From: Oreohelix idahoensis
Taxonomy: Eukaryota > Mollusca > Gastropoda > Stylommatophora > Oreohelicidae
NCBI GenBank assembly: GCA_024509875.1
Contig: JAMPIV010019867.1
Span: forward strand, 199,001-263,000
DNA: 64,000 nt
Direction of reading: 5' to 3'
The notes beneath the pieces are model-generated. The model had not been told where the DNA came from. It ran no database searches and saw nothing but the letters and a program-made list of their open reading frames with translations. Shown piece by piece: positions 40,201-53,120 of this stretch. The first letter of the stretch is position 1, and every line of letters begins with the position of its first letter. The position numbers and the translations under genes were made by a program.

Positions 40201-43200
40201 ACGGGAACCACACTAGGCCATTCATAGCCAACACCAGAGATCCACGGGAACCACACTAGGCCATTCATAGCCAACACCAGAGATCCACGGGAACCACACT
40301 AGGCCATTCATAGCCAACACCAGAGATCCACGAGAACCACACTAGGCCATTCATAGCCAACACCAGAGATCCACGGGAACCACAGTAGGCCATTCATAGC
40401 CAACACCAGAGATCCACGGGAACCACACTAGGCCATTCATAGCCAACACCAGAGATCCACGGGAACCACACTAGGCCATTCATAGCCAACACCAGAGATC
40501 CGCGGGAACCACACTAGGCCATTCATAGCCAACACCAGAGATCCACGGGAACCACACTAGGCCATTCATACCCAACACCAGAGATCCACGGGAACTACAC
40601 TAGGCCATTCATAGGCAACACCAGAGATCCACGGGAACCACACTAGGCCATTCATAGCCAACACAAGAGATCCACGGGAACCGAACTAGGCCATTCATAG
40701 CCAACACCAGAGATCCACGGGAACCACACTAGGCCATTCATAGCCAACACCAGAGATCCACGGGAACCACACTAGGCCATTCATAGCCAACACCAGAGAT
40801 CCACGGGAACCACACTAGGCCATTCATAGCCAACACAAGAGATCCACGGGAACCACACTAGGCTATACATAGCCAACACCAGAGATCCACGGGAACCATA
40901 CTAGGCCATTCATACCATACACCACAGATCTGAGGGAACTACACTAGGCCATTCATAGCCAACACCAGAGATCCACGGGAACCACACTAGGCCATTCATA
41001 GCCAACACCAGAGATCCACGGGAACCACACTAGGCCATTCATAGCCAACACCAGAGATCCACGGGAACCACACTAGGCCATTCATAGCCAACACCAGAGA
41101 TCCACGGGAACCACACTAGGCCATTCATAGCCAACACCAGAGATCCACGGGAACCACACTAGGCCATTCATAGCCAACACCAGAGATCCACGGGAACCAC
41201 ACTAGGCCATTCATAGCCAACACCAGAGATCCACGGGAACCACACTAGGCCATTCATAGCCAACCCCAGAGGTCCACTAGAACCACACTAGGCCATCCGT
41301 AGCCAACACCAGAGATCCACGGGAACCACACTAGGCCATTCGTAGCCAACACCAGAGGTCCACGGGAACCACACTAGGCCATTCATAGCCAACACCAGAG
41401 ATCCACAGGAACCACACTAGGCCATTCATAGCCAACACCAGAGATCCACGGGAACCACACTAGGCCATTCATAGCCAACACCAGAGGTCCACGGGAACCA
41501 CACTAGGCCATTCATAGCCAACACCAGAGGTCCACGGGAACCACACTAGGCCATTCATAGCCAACACCAGAGGTCCACGTTAACCACACTAGACCATTCA
41601 TAGCCAACACCAGAGGTCCACGGGAACCACACTAGGCCATTCATAGCCAACACCAGAAATCCACGGGAACCACACTAGGCCATTCATAGCCAACACCAGA
41701 GGTCCACGGGAACCACACTAGGCCATTCATAGCCAACACCAGAGATCCACGGGAACCACACTACGCCATTCATAGCCAACACCAGAGGTCCACGGGAACC
41801 ACACAAGGCCATTCATAGCCAACACCAGAGATCCACGGGAACCACACAAGGCCATTCAAAGCCAACACCAGAGATCCACGGGAACCACACTAGGCCATTC
41901 ATAGCCAACACCAGAGATCCACGGGAACCACACTAGGCCATTCATAGCCAACCCCAGAGGTCCACGGGAACCACACTAGGCCATTCATAGCCAACACCAG
42001 AGATCCACGGGAACCACACTAGGCCATTCATAGCCAACACCAAAGATCCACGGGAACCACACTAGGCCATTCATAGCCAACACCAGAGGTCCACGGGAAC
42101 CACACTACGCCATTCATAGCTACACCAGAGGTCCACGGGAACCACACTAGGCCATTCATAGCCAACACCAGAGGTCCACGGGAACCACACTACGCCATTC
42201 ATAGCCAACACCAGAGGTCCACGGGAACCACACTAGGCCATTCATAGCCAACACCAGAGGTCCACGGGAACCACACAAGGCCATTCATAGCCAACACCAG
42301 AGATCCACGGGAACAACACTAGGTCATTCATAGCCAACACCAGAGGTCCACGGGAACTACACTAGGCCATTCATAGTCAACACCAGAGGTCCACGGGAAC
42401 CACACTAGGCCATTCATAGCCAACACCAGAGATCCACGGGAACCACACTAGGCCATTCATAGGCAACACCAGAGGTCCACGGGAACCACACTAGGCCATT
42501 CATAGTCAACACCAGAGGTCCACGAGAACCACACTAGGCCATTCATAGCCAACACCAGAGGTCCACGGGAACCACACTAGGCCATTCATAGCCAACACCA
42601 GAGATCTACGGGAACCACACTAGGCCATTCATAGCCAACACCAGAGATCCACGGGAACCACACTATGCCATTCATAGCCAACACCAGAGATCCACGGGAA
42701 CCACACTAGGCCATTCATAGCCAACACCAGAGACCCACGGGAACCACACTAGGTCATTCATAGCCAACACCAGATATCCCCGGGAACCACACAAGGCCAT
42801 TCATAGCCAACACCCCAGAGATCCACGGGAACCACATTAGGCCATTCATAGCCAACACCAGAGATCCACGGGAACCACACTAGCCCATTTATAGCCAACA
42901 CCAGAGATCCACGGGAACTACACTAGGCCATTCATAGCCAACACCAAAGATCCACGGGAACCACACTAGGCCATTCATAGCCAACACCAGAGGTCCACGG
43001 GAACCACACTCCGCCATTCATAGCTACACCAGAGGTCCACGGGAACCACACTAGGCCATTCATAGCCAACACCAGAGGTCCACAGGAACCACACTAGGCC
43101 ATTCATAGCCAACACCAGAGGTTCACGGGAACCACACTAAGCCATTCATAGCCAACACCAGAGGTCCACGGGAACCACACAAGGCCATTCATAGCCAACA

Positions 43201-46200
43201 CCAGAGATCCACGGGAACCACACTAGGCCATTCATAGCCAACACCAGAGGTCCACGGGAACTACACTAGGCCATTCATAGCCAACACCAGAGGTCCACGG
43301 GAACCACACTAGGCCATTCATAGCCAACACCAGAGATCCACGGGAACCACACTAGGCCATTCATAGCCAACACCAGAGATCCACGGGAACCACACTAGGC
43401 CATTCATAGCCAACACCAGAGATCCACGGGAACCACACTAGGCCATACATAGCCAACACCAGAGATCAACGGGAACCACACTAGGCCATTCATACCCAAA
43501 ACCAGAGATCCACGGGAACTACACTAGGCCATTCATAGGCAACACCAGAGATCCACGGGAACCACACTAGGCCATTCATATCCAACACCAGAGATCCATG
43601 GGAACCACACTAGGCCATTCATAGCCAACACCAGAGATCCACGGGAACCACACTAGGCCATTCATAGCCAACACCAGAGATCCACGGGAACTACATTAGG
43701 CCATTCATAGCCAACACCAGAGATCCAAGGGAACCACACTAGGCCATTCGTAGCCACCACCAGAGATCCACCGGAACCACACTAGGCCATTCATAGCCAA
43801 CACCAGAGGTCCACGGGAACCACACTAGGCCATTCATAGCCAATACCAGAGATCCACAGGAACCACACTAGGCCATTCATAGCCAACACCTGAGGTCCAC
43901 GGGAACCACACTAGGCCATTCATAGCCAACACCAGAGGTCCACGGGAACCACACTAGGCCATTCATAGCCAACACCAGAGGTCCACGGGAACCACACTAG
44001 GCCATTCATAGACAACACCAGAGGTCAACGGGAACCACACTAGGCCATTCATAGCCAACACCAGAGGTCCACGGGAACCACACTACGCCATTCATAGCCA
44101 ACACCAGAGATCCACGGGAACCACACTAGGCCATTCATAGCCAGCACCAGAGGTCCACGGGAACCAAACTAGGCCATTTATAGCCAACACCAGAAATCCA
44201 CGGGAACCACACTAGGCCATTCATAGCCAACACCAGAGGTTCACGGGAACCACACTAGGCCATTCATAGCCAACACCAGAGATCCACGGGAACCACACAA
44301 GGCCATTCATAGCCAACACCAGAGATCCACGGGAACCACACAAGGCCATTCATAGCCAACACCAGAGATCCACGGGAACCACACTAGGCCATTCATAGCC
44401 AACACCAGAGATCCACGGGAACCACACTAGGCCATTCATAGCCAACACCAGAGATCCACGGGAACCACACTAGGCCATTCATAGCCAACACCAGAGATCC
44501 ACGGGAACCACACTAGGCCATTCATAGCCAACACCAGAGATCCACGGGAACCACATTAGGCCATTCATAGCCAACACCAGAGATCCACGGGAACCACACT
44601 AGCCCATTCATAGCCAACACCAGAGATCCACGGGAACTACACTAGGCCATTCATAGCCAACACCAAAGATCCACGGGAACCACACTAGGCCATTCATAGC
44701 CAACACCAGAGGTCCACGGGAACCACACTACGCCATTCATAGCTACACCAGAGGTCCACGGGAACCACACTAGGCCATTCATAGCCAACACCAGAGGTCC
44801 ACAGGAACCACACTAGGCCATTCATAGCCAACACCAGAGGTTCACGGGAACCACACTAAGCCATTCATAGCCAACACCAGAGGTCCACGGGAACCACACA
44901 AGGCCATTCATAGCCAACACCAGAGATCCACGGGAACCACACTAGGCCATTCATAGCCAACACCAGAGGTCCACGGGAACTACACTAGGCCATTCATAGC
45001 CAACACCAGAGGTCCATGGGAACCACACTAGGCCATTCATAGCCAACACCAGAGATCCACGGGAACCACACTAGGCCATTCATAGCCAACACCAGAGATC
45101 CACGGGAACCACACTAGGCCATTCATAGCCAACACCAGAGATCCACGGGAACCACACTAGGCCATACATAGCCAACACCAGAGATCAACGGGAACCACAC
45201 TAGGCCATTCATACCCAAAACCAGAGATCCACGGGAACTACACTAGGCCATTCATAGGCAACACCAGAGATCCACGGGAACCACACTAGGCCATTCATAG
45301 CCAACACCAGAGATCCACGAGAACCACACTAGGCCATTCATAGCCAACACCAGAGATCCACGGGAACCACACTAGGCCATTAATAGCCAACACCAGAGAT
45401 CCACGGGAACCACACTAGGCCATTCATAGCCAACACAAGAGATCCACGGTAAATACACCAGGCCATTCATAGCCAACACCAGAGATCCACGGGAACCACA
45501 CTAGGCCATTCATAGCCAACACCAGAGATCCACGGGAACTACATTAGGCCATTCATAGCCAACACCAGAGATCCAAGGGAACCACACTAGGCCATTCGTA
45601 GCCACCACCAGAGATCCACCGGAACCACACTAGGCCATTCATAGCCAACACCAGAGGTCCACGGGAACCACACTAGGCCATTCATAGCCAATACCAGAGA
45701 TCCACAGGAACCACACTAGGCCATTCATAGCCAACACCTGAGGTCCACGGGAACCACACTAGGCCATTCATAGCCAACACCAGAGGTCAACGGGAACCAC
45801 ACTAGGCCATTCATAGCCAACACCAGAGGTCCACGGGAACCACACTACGCCATTCATAGCCAACACCAGAGATCCACGGGAACCACACTAGGCCATTCAT
45901 AGCCAGCACCAGAGGTCCACGGGAACCAAACTAGGCCATTTATAGCCAACACCAGAGATCCACGGGAACCACACTAGGCCATTCATAGCCAACACCAGAG
46001 GTTCACGGGAACCACACTAGGCCATTCATAGCCAACACCAGAGATCCACGGGAACCACACAAGGCCATTCATAGCCAACACCAGAGATCCACGGGAACCA
46101 CACTAGGCCATTCATAGCCAACACCAGAGATCCACGGGAACCACACTAGGCCATTCATAGCCAACACCAGAGATCCACGGGAACCACACTAGGCCATTCA

Positions 46201-46823
46201 TAGCCAACACCAGAGATCCACGGGAACCACACTAGGCCATTCATAGCCAACACCAGAGATCCACGGGAACCACACTAGGCCATTCATAGCCAACACCAGA
46301 GCTCCACGGGAACCACACTAGGCCATTCATAGCCAACACCAGAGATCCACGGGAACCACACTAGGCCATTCATAGCCAACACCAGAGATCCACGAGAACC
46401 ACACTAGGCCATTCATAGCCAACACCAGAGATCCACGGGAACCACACTAGGCCATTCATAGCCAACACCAGAGATCCACGGGAACCACACTAGGCCATTC
46501 ATAGCCAACACCAGAGGTCCACGGGAACCACACTAGGCCATTCATAGCCAACACCAGAGATCCACGGGAACCACACTAGGCCATTCATAGCCAACACCAG
46601 AGGTCCACGGGAACCACACTAGGCCATTCATAGCCAACACCAGAGATCCACGGGAACCACACTAGGCCATTCATAGCCAACACCAGAGGTCCACGGGAAC
46701 CACACTAGGCCATTCATAGCCAACACCAGAGATCCACGGGAACCACACTAGGCCATTCATAGCCAACACCAGAGGTCCACGGGAACCACACTAGGCCATT
46801 CATAGCCAACACCAGAGATCCAA
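31226..46823. repeat. 15.6-kb satellite array, 43-bp monomer
   Basis: The monomer is ACCAGAGATCCACGGGAACC then ACACTAGGCCATTCATAGCC then AAC, about 360 tandem copies, with two interspersed main variants (GAGATCC and GAGGTCC). On the minus strand each monomer contains GGTTCCCGTGGATCTCTGG, matching the head of SINE-B. The rest (CACACTAGGCCATTCATAGC) has no source I can see and may be the original flank. Block-level repeats, a 40-bp short unit (ATAGCTACACCAG) and one poly-C disruption occur inside. The period is not a multiple of three and open frames are all short, so it is non-coding. Confidence 0.98.
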
Positions 46824-47289
46824 ACTTTATAGGTTGGGAGAATTGAAGGATCGTCGCTTCCAATACTGAACCCCTGTCGTGCTATGAATAATTCATAACT
46901 AGAAACCTACCCTGGGGGCCACAGTTCCTGCAGCAGAAGGGATGGGCAGAGCTTGATGATGTATGATGGATCAATTCTGCGTAGGTGAAAAGGCTGAATC
47001 GTGCAAAAGTGTTTTCTTTTTGTTTCTAAAATAGTGGTGTTCTAGTGATGCTTTCAGCCTAACAGAATTTGTTATGTTGTCTGCAGGAATTTTTTTTGTC
47101 ACTTTACATGCTGTCATTCCTTTGGATAATATGTAGAAATAAAAAAAATCGATTCTAACTCACAAAAATAAGAATATTCAACTCAAATGTTGTCAGTCTT
47201 ATTGTGTATTGTTCTGAAAGATTGGGGGGAGATAGAGAGAGAGAGAGAGAGGAATGGGGGGAAACAAAAACACAACAACCAAGCAGTCA
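46824..47289. other. No gene; right flank of satellite
   Basis: Unique-looking sequence with a GA microsatellite (about 47228-47252). The array ends abruptly at AGAGATCC followed by AAACTTTATAGG. Confidence 0.5.
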
Positions 47290-47512
47290 CAGACTGTCAT
47301 AAATGGGCGCGTGCATAGAATTGAAGGATTTAAATGGTACGACAAGATCAGCAATGTAGAACTGATGACAAGATCAGCAATGTAGAACTGATGACAAGAT
47401 CAGCAATGTAGAACTGATGACAAGTATTGGTACAATGTCAGCGGAGCATGAGATGAGTAGAAGATGTTAGTAATTGAAATAAAACACATTTAGAAAACCT
47501 GTTGATAACAGT
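47290..47512 (+). pseudogene. LINE-C fragment with a 26-bp triplication
   Basis: Reads INGRVHRIEGFKWYDKISNV then ELMTR, then a further LINE-C piece up to KP and VDNS near 47510. Within it GACAAGATCAGCAATGTAGA plus ACTGAT is repeated about three times (47341-47424). The fragment is interrupted at about 47513 by another LINE. Confidence 0.75.
47341..47424. repeat. 26-bp repeat inside LINE-C
   Basis: Three tandem copies of GACAAGATCAGCAATGTAGA plus ACTGAT, located at the same coding point (KISNVELMT) that seeded the 49- and 62-bp arrays. Confidence 0.9.
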
Positions 47513-48315
47513 ATAGAAGAACCCAACGAAATTGCAGGTCCCAGTGGTAACTAGTGCGCAAACAGAAGTAGTCGTTATTCAGAAAACTTTAACTAGAATC
47601 TTTGAATTCTTTGAATCAAATAAAACAGAACCAAATAGTGTTGTAGTCTTATCAGAATCGCAGCCTGCCCTCTTGGCAATAGAAAACTTTAAAACCAACT
47701 CAATCAATACTATCCAGAAGGTTCAAGAAATGTGCCACGAAACTATGAACTTGTATGGAACAGAAATCTACATTAAGTGGATACTTGGCCATATAGACAT
47801 CACATTGAAAGAAGTAGCTGATAAGCTAGCAAAGAAGGAAGCAAAAATGCCACAAATTTACCAACCACTGAATATGCCAACAATGAAACAATTAAAAACA
47901 AATGTATAGAAGATTGGCTGAACACGTGGGCACAAGCTAAAACAGGAAGAAGACTCTTCATACATCTAACATCCCCATATAAGGAAGAGGCTATCAACCA
48001 TACTGAACGAAAATATCAAACCAGAATCTTCTGGCTGAGAGAAGATCACTCTACACTAAATGACCACAGAAACAGAATGTGTTAAAAAAATATAGCAAAG
48101 TGTAGAAAACTGCCCAAACCTGTTGGAGACAGGAGACACCATCTACTACTGTGCCCTGTACTCCAGGGAATGAGACAACTCCTGCCACACAACCCATCCA
48201 TAGAAAATACACTTTAAGTAGCCCAAAACAGCTTATACGAACTGTGCAGTACCATATAATGGCATCAAGGTCACCAAGAGCTGACGCTCAGTGACAGTGG
48301 ATCAAAGTCAAATCA
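47513..48315 (+). pseudogene. RNase H-bearing LINE 3' fragment inserted in LINE-C
   Basis: An open frame (47532-47909, 125 codons) shows the second half of an RNase H domain: VVVLSESQPALLAIENF (usual TDS is SES here, so the Asp is replaced), then YIKWILGHIDITLKEVADKL. Downstream in broken frame come RIFWLREDHSTLNDHRNRM and HHLLLCPVLQGMRQLL, a typical post-RNase H Cys/His tail. The RT, endonuclease and first RNase H Asp are absent, so the copy is 5'-truncated. ATAACAGTATA at the left (about 47503-47513) and ATAGCAATACA at the right (about 48326-48336) look like a diverged target duplication. Confidence 0.75.
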
Positions 48316-48515
48316 GCCAAGTCAATAGCAATACAAGGCAGTCCTTGTTCTGGAATCCCCAGGCAAAGAGAGATAAAGGGAGGCAAAACAAATTACACGG
48401 AGAAAAGAGCTGGTGACAGAAGTGAAAATGATGAGACAGACAAGGAAAGAACTTAAGCTGACGTCACGTGACAGGAGGACTTGGCGTAAGTTTGTTGACG
48501 GCCTATGGTCATTGG
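48316..48515 (+). pseudogene. LINE-C 3' end, interrupted by LINE-B
   Basis: ACAAGGCAGTCCTTGTTCTG begins [12 protein letters not shown]-type coding; further on TSRDRRTWRKFVDGLWSL is readable. The element resumes after LINE-B at 51861 with ATGGTCATTGGGGAGCTG, the same end seen at 26680-26710. Confidence 0.78.
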
Positions 48516-51500
48516 CTGCCATCAATGGTACCTATACCTTGTAGCGGTATGGCAGCTTGTGTATCTTGACAACCCCCAGAGCTATGCCAGTGGGATTTTT
48601 ACTCCTGGTAGGTTCAACCAAGCTGGACTGGTCTGCGTGGGTAGGGGTCAGACAAAAGCTGGTACCCTGGTCCTCCAGGTTGGGGGTTTTAGCACAGGGG
48701 CAACACCCCTGTCTATGTAAAAAAAAATCGCACATGTTACGGAAACGGCAACAAATGGAAAAACTTTGATGCGGGACGGACATCCGGAGTCTCAGGCTCG
48801 TATGACTGCCAGTGGTGAAAGCCGAAAGGAAGCCATTGGCATGAAAACGGATGCCCTGACCGCAAAACACGAAACCAGAATCGGGTTTTGGAATGTCAGA
48901 ACGATGAATGAGGCAGGAAAGCTGAGACAAATCACAGCAGAGATGAGGAACTACAGATTACTTATCCTGGGAATAAATGAGAGCAGATGGACCGGGACGG
49001 GGAGAATAAAAACAGCTACAGAGGAAACAGTACTTTACTCTGGTAGAGAGGATGGTCAGCACAACGAAGGTGTAGCCATTATCCTGAAGAAAGGAATGGA
49101 AAGGTCTTTACTGGAATGGAAACCCATCAACAACAAACTGATAAGAACAAGACTGAGAGGGAGATTCACCAACACCACAATTATACAATGCTTGCACCAA
49201 CAAACGACAGCGATGAAGAGATCAAGGACGAGTTCTATCAACAAGTACAAAAGGAAATGGAAACTGTACCCAGGTACGATCTTATTATAGTAATGGGAGA
49301 CCTGAATGCGACAGTTGGAACACACAATACCTATAACGAAAGAGTAATGGGGAAATGCGGCAATGGAACAGTAAATGAGAATGGGGACAAATTAATAAGC
49401 TTCTGCAGTATTAACAACCTGGTCATTGGAGGAACACTTTTTCCACACAAAGAAGTGCACAAGTTAACATGGGAATCACCAAACGGACGAGACAGAAACC
49501 AGATAGATCACATAATGATTAATGGCAGATGGAGACATGCATTACAAGACGTGAAAGTAAGAAGAGGCGCAGATGTGGGAAGTGATCATCACCTAGTAGT
49601 AGCAAGACTGAAGGTGAAACTCAGAGCTGCTGGACCAGTTGCAGTCAAAAAGAAAAGATATAACATCACGAAACTTAAGGACCCCCTCACCAGAAAAGCT
49701 TACGTGGTCAACGTAAAGAGACGATATCAGATTGCTAAAAGCCAGGAAAGAACAGAGACTGATGATGACGACCAAAAATTCAACACCATTTCAACAACAT
49801 ACAAGGAAAGCAGCGAGTCATGCTTGGGATTCCAGGAAAGAAAGAACCAAGAATGGATAACACCAGAAACGCTAAACACCATAGTGAAGAGAAAGGAAAT
49901 GAAAAGAAAGAAAACAGAAGCTAAGTCTCTCTGGTTAAAGGCAATATATAGTGAACAGTATAGTCAGCTGGACAAGGAAGTAAAACGTCAAACCTGGGCT
50001 AACAAAAGGACATTGCTGGATGACCTTGCAAGACAGGCAGAAGAGGCAGCACTGAGAAATGAACAAAGAACAGTTTACAAAATAACTAAAACTATCAGTG
50101 GAAAACGAGGTGCAAACAACATAACGTTAGTAAGAGACTGATGATGACGACCAAAAAAAGAAGCAAGCAAAGAAATCTCATCCACACAGCACAGGAGCGG
50201 GAAACAAGATGGGCAGAGCACTTCAGAGAAACACTGAATAAGGAACCACCAGAGACTCAGCTGAATGTTCCTGAGGCTGAAAGTGACTTAGACGTAAATA
50301 CAGACATTCCACGAAAAGAAGAAATCATCACAGCTATCAAAGGGTTAAAAAATGGAAAAGCGCCTGGTCACGACAATCTAAATGCTGAGTTATTCAAGAC
50401 AGACCCTGAACTAGCAGCAGAACTATTAGAACCACTATTTGCACAAGTCTGGGAAACTGAGACAACAGCAACAGAGTGGAGTAAAGGAATAATTGTCAAA
50501 TTGCCCCAGAAGGGCGACCTTGCAGACTGCAACAACTGGAGAGGAATTACTCTCCTCTCAGTTCCCAATAAAATACTAGGCAGGATAATCATCCAGAGAA
50601 TTTCTAAAGCAGTTGACCATAAACTGAGAAAGAACAAGCGGGTTTTAGAAAGAACAGAAGATGTGCAGATCATATATTCACCCTCAGGAACATTAGTGAG
50701 CAGTGCTCAGAATGGCAAAGACAACTATACATTAACTTTGTTGATTTTGAAAAGGCTTTCGACAGCATACACAGGGACAGCCTATGGAAAATACTGAGGG
50801 CTTATGGAATTCCCAGCTGCATTGTTTCCATCATAAAAAGCCTCTATTCTAACTTTACATGCAGTGTTGGATTGAGCAATGTAACTTTCGAAGTTAAAAC
50901 AGGTGTACGACAGGGATGCCCCTTATCAACAACATTATTTTTGACAGCCATAGATTGGGTGATGCGCCAGACAATAGAGGGCAGTCCAAGAGGAATTAGA
51001 TGGACAACGTTTTCTACTCTGGAAGACCTGGAATATGCAGATGACATTGCACTACACGCGCATTCACATCAACACATCCAAGAAAAAACCCATAGACTGA
51101 ATAAGTATGGCCAGCAGGTTGGTCTGAACATCAATCTGAAGAAGACAGAGGTCATGACACTAAATGTGGGCAATTCTGAGCCAATAACAATAAGGAACCA
51201 GAAATTAGAACAGACAGACACATTTACTTACCTGGGATGCATAGTAGCACCTGACGGCGGAACAAGCAAGGACATTAACAACAGAATGAATAAAGCGAGA
51301 ACAACCTTTGCTAGTCTCAACAACATTTGGAAGTTTTCCCAGTACAGCACAAACACCAAATTAAGACTGTATGAGAGCTGAGTACTTTCTGTGCTTCTCT
51401 ATGGTGCGGAGTGCTGGAGAGTAACAGAGAAGGAAATGTCGAAACTGTCCTCCTTCCACACAATCTGCCTAAGGAAAATTCTCCGAATCTTTTGGCCAAA

Positions 51501-51860
51501 CACCATCAGCAACCAAGAACTACTTATTCGGAGTAAACAGGAGGACATGCACACCATCATAGCTGGCAGACGCTGGAGTTGGGTTGGCCACGTCCTCAGA
51601 AGGGACCCTGATACCATCACAAGAACAGCCATGCTATGGACCCCCGAGGGAAAGTGAAAGAGAGGCCGACCAAAAACAACTTGGCGGAGAACTGTGGAAG
51701 CCGCCGATATGCAAAGAATGAACCAGAGTTGGGGCACTGTACGAAGGATGGCCGCCGACCGAGCAAAGTGGAATCAATTTGTTGCTGCCCTACAAGATGC
51801 CACTAGGCGTGATGACCACTGACTGCTTTGATGGTTAGCGGCTATGGATCAAAGAAGAAG
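48516..51860 (+). mobile_element. LINE-B, full length, with 11-bp target duplication
   Basis: ATGGTCATTGG occurs at 48505-48515 and 51861-51871, so the 3345-bp insertion is bounded exactly. There is a short 5' untranslated region (to about 48765), endonuclease, RT and a 3' end of only about 40 bp after the last stop, finishing in a purine-rich AAAGAAGAAG. The target is the 3' end of LINE-C. The 3' terminal 90 bp closely match the 3' part of SINE-A. Confidence 0.9.
48766..51822 (+). pseudogene. LINE-B polyprotein: APE-type endonuclease plus reverse transcriptase, several lesions
   Basis: This enzyme nicks target DNA and copies its own RNA. The N-terminal endonuclease shows TRIGFWNVRTMNEAGKL, LGINESRWTGTGRI, then after a frameshift (about 49170-49200) VMGDLNATVG, NQIDHIMINGRW and GADVGSDHHLVVARLK. 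An in-frame TGA at 50139-50141 with a frame change precedes the RT: NGKAPGHDNLNAELFK, GDLADCNNWRGITLLS. Another frame break near 50650-50800 leads to GVRQGCPLSTTLF and the catalytic YADD (51034-51045). FTYLGC, NKARTTFASLNNIWK and LLYGAECW follow after TGA 51379-51381. The remaining reading frame passes TGA 51655-51657 and ends at 51820-51822 (FVAALQDATRRDDH). Both catalytic cores are largely present, but at least five lesions make it inactive. Confidence 0.9.
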
Positions 51861-51910
51861 ATGGTCATTGGGGAGCTGTATTGAATGAATAAACGAAATA
51901 ATGATCTCCT
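51861..51910 (+). pseudogene. LINE-C 3' terminus, right of LINE-B
   Basis: The second copy of the 11-bp duplication, then GGAGCTGTATTGAATGAATA, matching GGGGAGCTGAATGGTGATGA at 26696. This is the displaced end of the host LINE-C. Confidence 0.7.
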
Positions 51911-52042
51911 ACCGGCTTTAACTCGATAAACTTTCGAAAAGACACACACGAACAGTTGGTGACCGACTGCTGGTTAGTTAGTGTCAAAAACGGATTTGTA
52001 TTTTTTTTTATATAGCTGACATACTGACTACAACGCTTGGTA

Positions 52043-52098
52043 GCTCCTGGGGGTATCTGGTGAGACAAAGAAGGAATATTTCTACTGGTCCCTCAGGC
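52043..52098 (+). mobile_element. SINE-B left part, interrupted by LINE-D
   Basis: GCTCCTGGGGGTATCTGG, AGACAAAGAAGGAATATTTC and TACTGGTCCCTCAGGC match the SINE-B 5' end. The family's continuation (GGCGACTAATATAAG) is found only after LINE-D, at 56187. Confidence 0.75.
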
Positions 52099-52935
52099 CA
52101 GGCGTAACATCATTAAGGAGCTGTCATGCCCTTTTCAGGGCAGCTCGGCCACCTTTGGTCCAAACCTGGCATTCAGCTCTCACCTGTGGCTCCTCGTAGC
52201 TGTCAGCATGCGACAGCGGCCACCCCCCGGGAAACGGCTTTGACAGGCCGGCTAAACTAGGTGAGGGTAGCCGACTGGTTATAAACCTTCGGTGAGTTAG
52301 GGTCTGCCTACCCATGCATGCGAAGACTGGATTCGGTAGACTGCGCGGAAGAAACCACCTGTTGGTTCAACGGGCATGACGGCGATTACCAGCAACGCCC
52401 TGTAGAGCGTAAGGAGCATGGCGAGGCACGTAGAAAGCCATGGTCATCCACTGCACCTGACTTCATCTCCAGTCGTCTTGACTTGTCTTGCCACTGGATT
52501 AAGATGGACCCAGGCGAGAGAGTGAGGTCGACGAATTGCGCAACTCTTCCTCACTTTAAACCAAATCACTGCGCAAGTCACTCTTTCATCCATTCATCCA
52601 TCCACTCACAACAAGTCCTGTGGCGATGGGCGAGCGGCGAAGCGGCAGGCGTGGGTGCGCTGGCAGTCGTAGTCGCAGACCTACACACAGGCGGCTCAGG
52701 CCATATGGTCGTCTTCCACTGATCGGAGCAGCAGTGGGATTCGGCAGCCCCCTGAGTGACTGAGCAGCCCTCTTTAGGAAAGCACTGCTCACCTCCATGG
52801 CATGAGGAAGGGGCTAGAAAAGGTGCCCTAAACATTGCCTGCTCCACCATTACCTAACCAGCTTACCGCGGTTGGTGGGTTCCCTACTTCAGCGGGCGAC
52901 ACATAAGAAAAAGAAAGGACAGATTTTTCCCCCTC

Positions 52936-53120
52936 ATTCTAGGCGCATGGAATGTGCGCACTGTACTCGACAAAGACTTTAACACAAACAGACCCGAGAG
53001 GCGAACTGCCCTGATTGGGAGAGAACTGGCCAGATACAACATTGACATAGCAGCACTGAGTGAAACTCGACTTGCAGGCGAGGGCCAACTTTGCGAAAAG
53101 GGTGCAAGTTATACATTCTA
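52936..53120 (+). pseudogene. LINE-D endonuclease N-terminus in offset frame
   Basis: Reads LGAWNVRTVLDKDF, then TALIGRELARYNIDIAALSE and TRLAGEGQL, the first conserved blocks of APE-type endonuclease, including the catalytic-site Glu in SETR. The frame runs out near 53120, where the long downstream frame takes over. Confidence 0.85.

Noticed and set aside
31226..46823. CRISPR array
   Set aside because: Units are contiguous 43-bp tandem repeats with no unique spacers, in eukaryotic repeat-rich DNA with no cas genes.
52318..52850. Open frames of 70-134 codons in the LINE-D leader
   Set aside because: No recognised domain and overlapping frames on both strands; treated as the element's 5' untranslated region, though a short ORF1 cannot be excluded.
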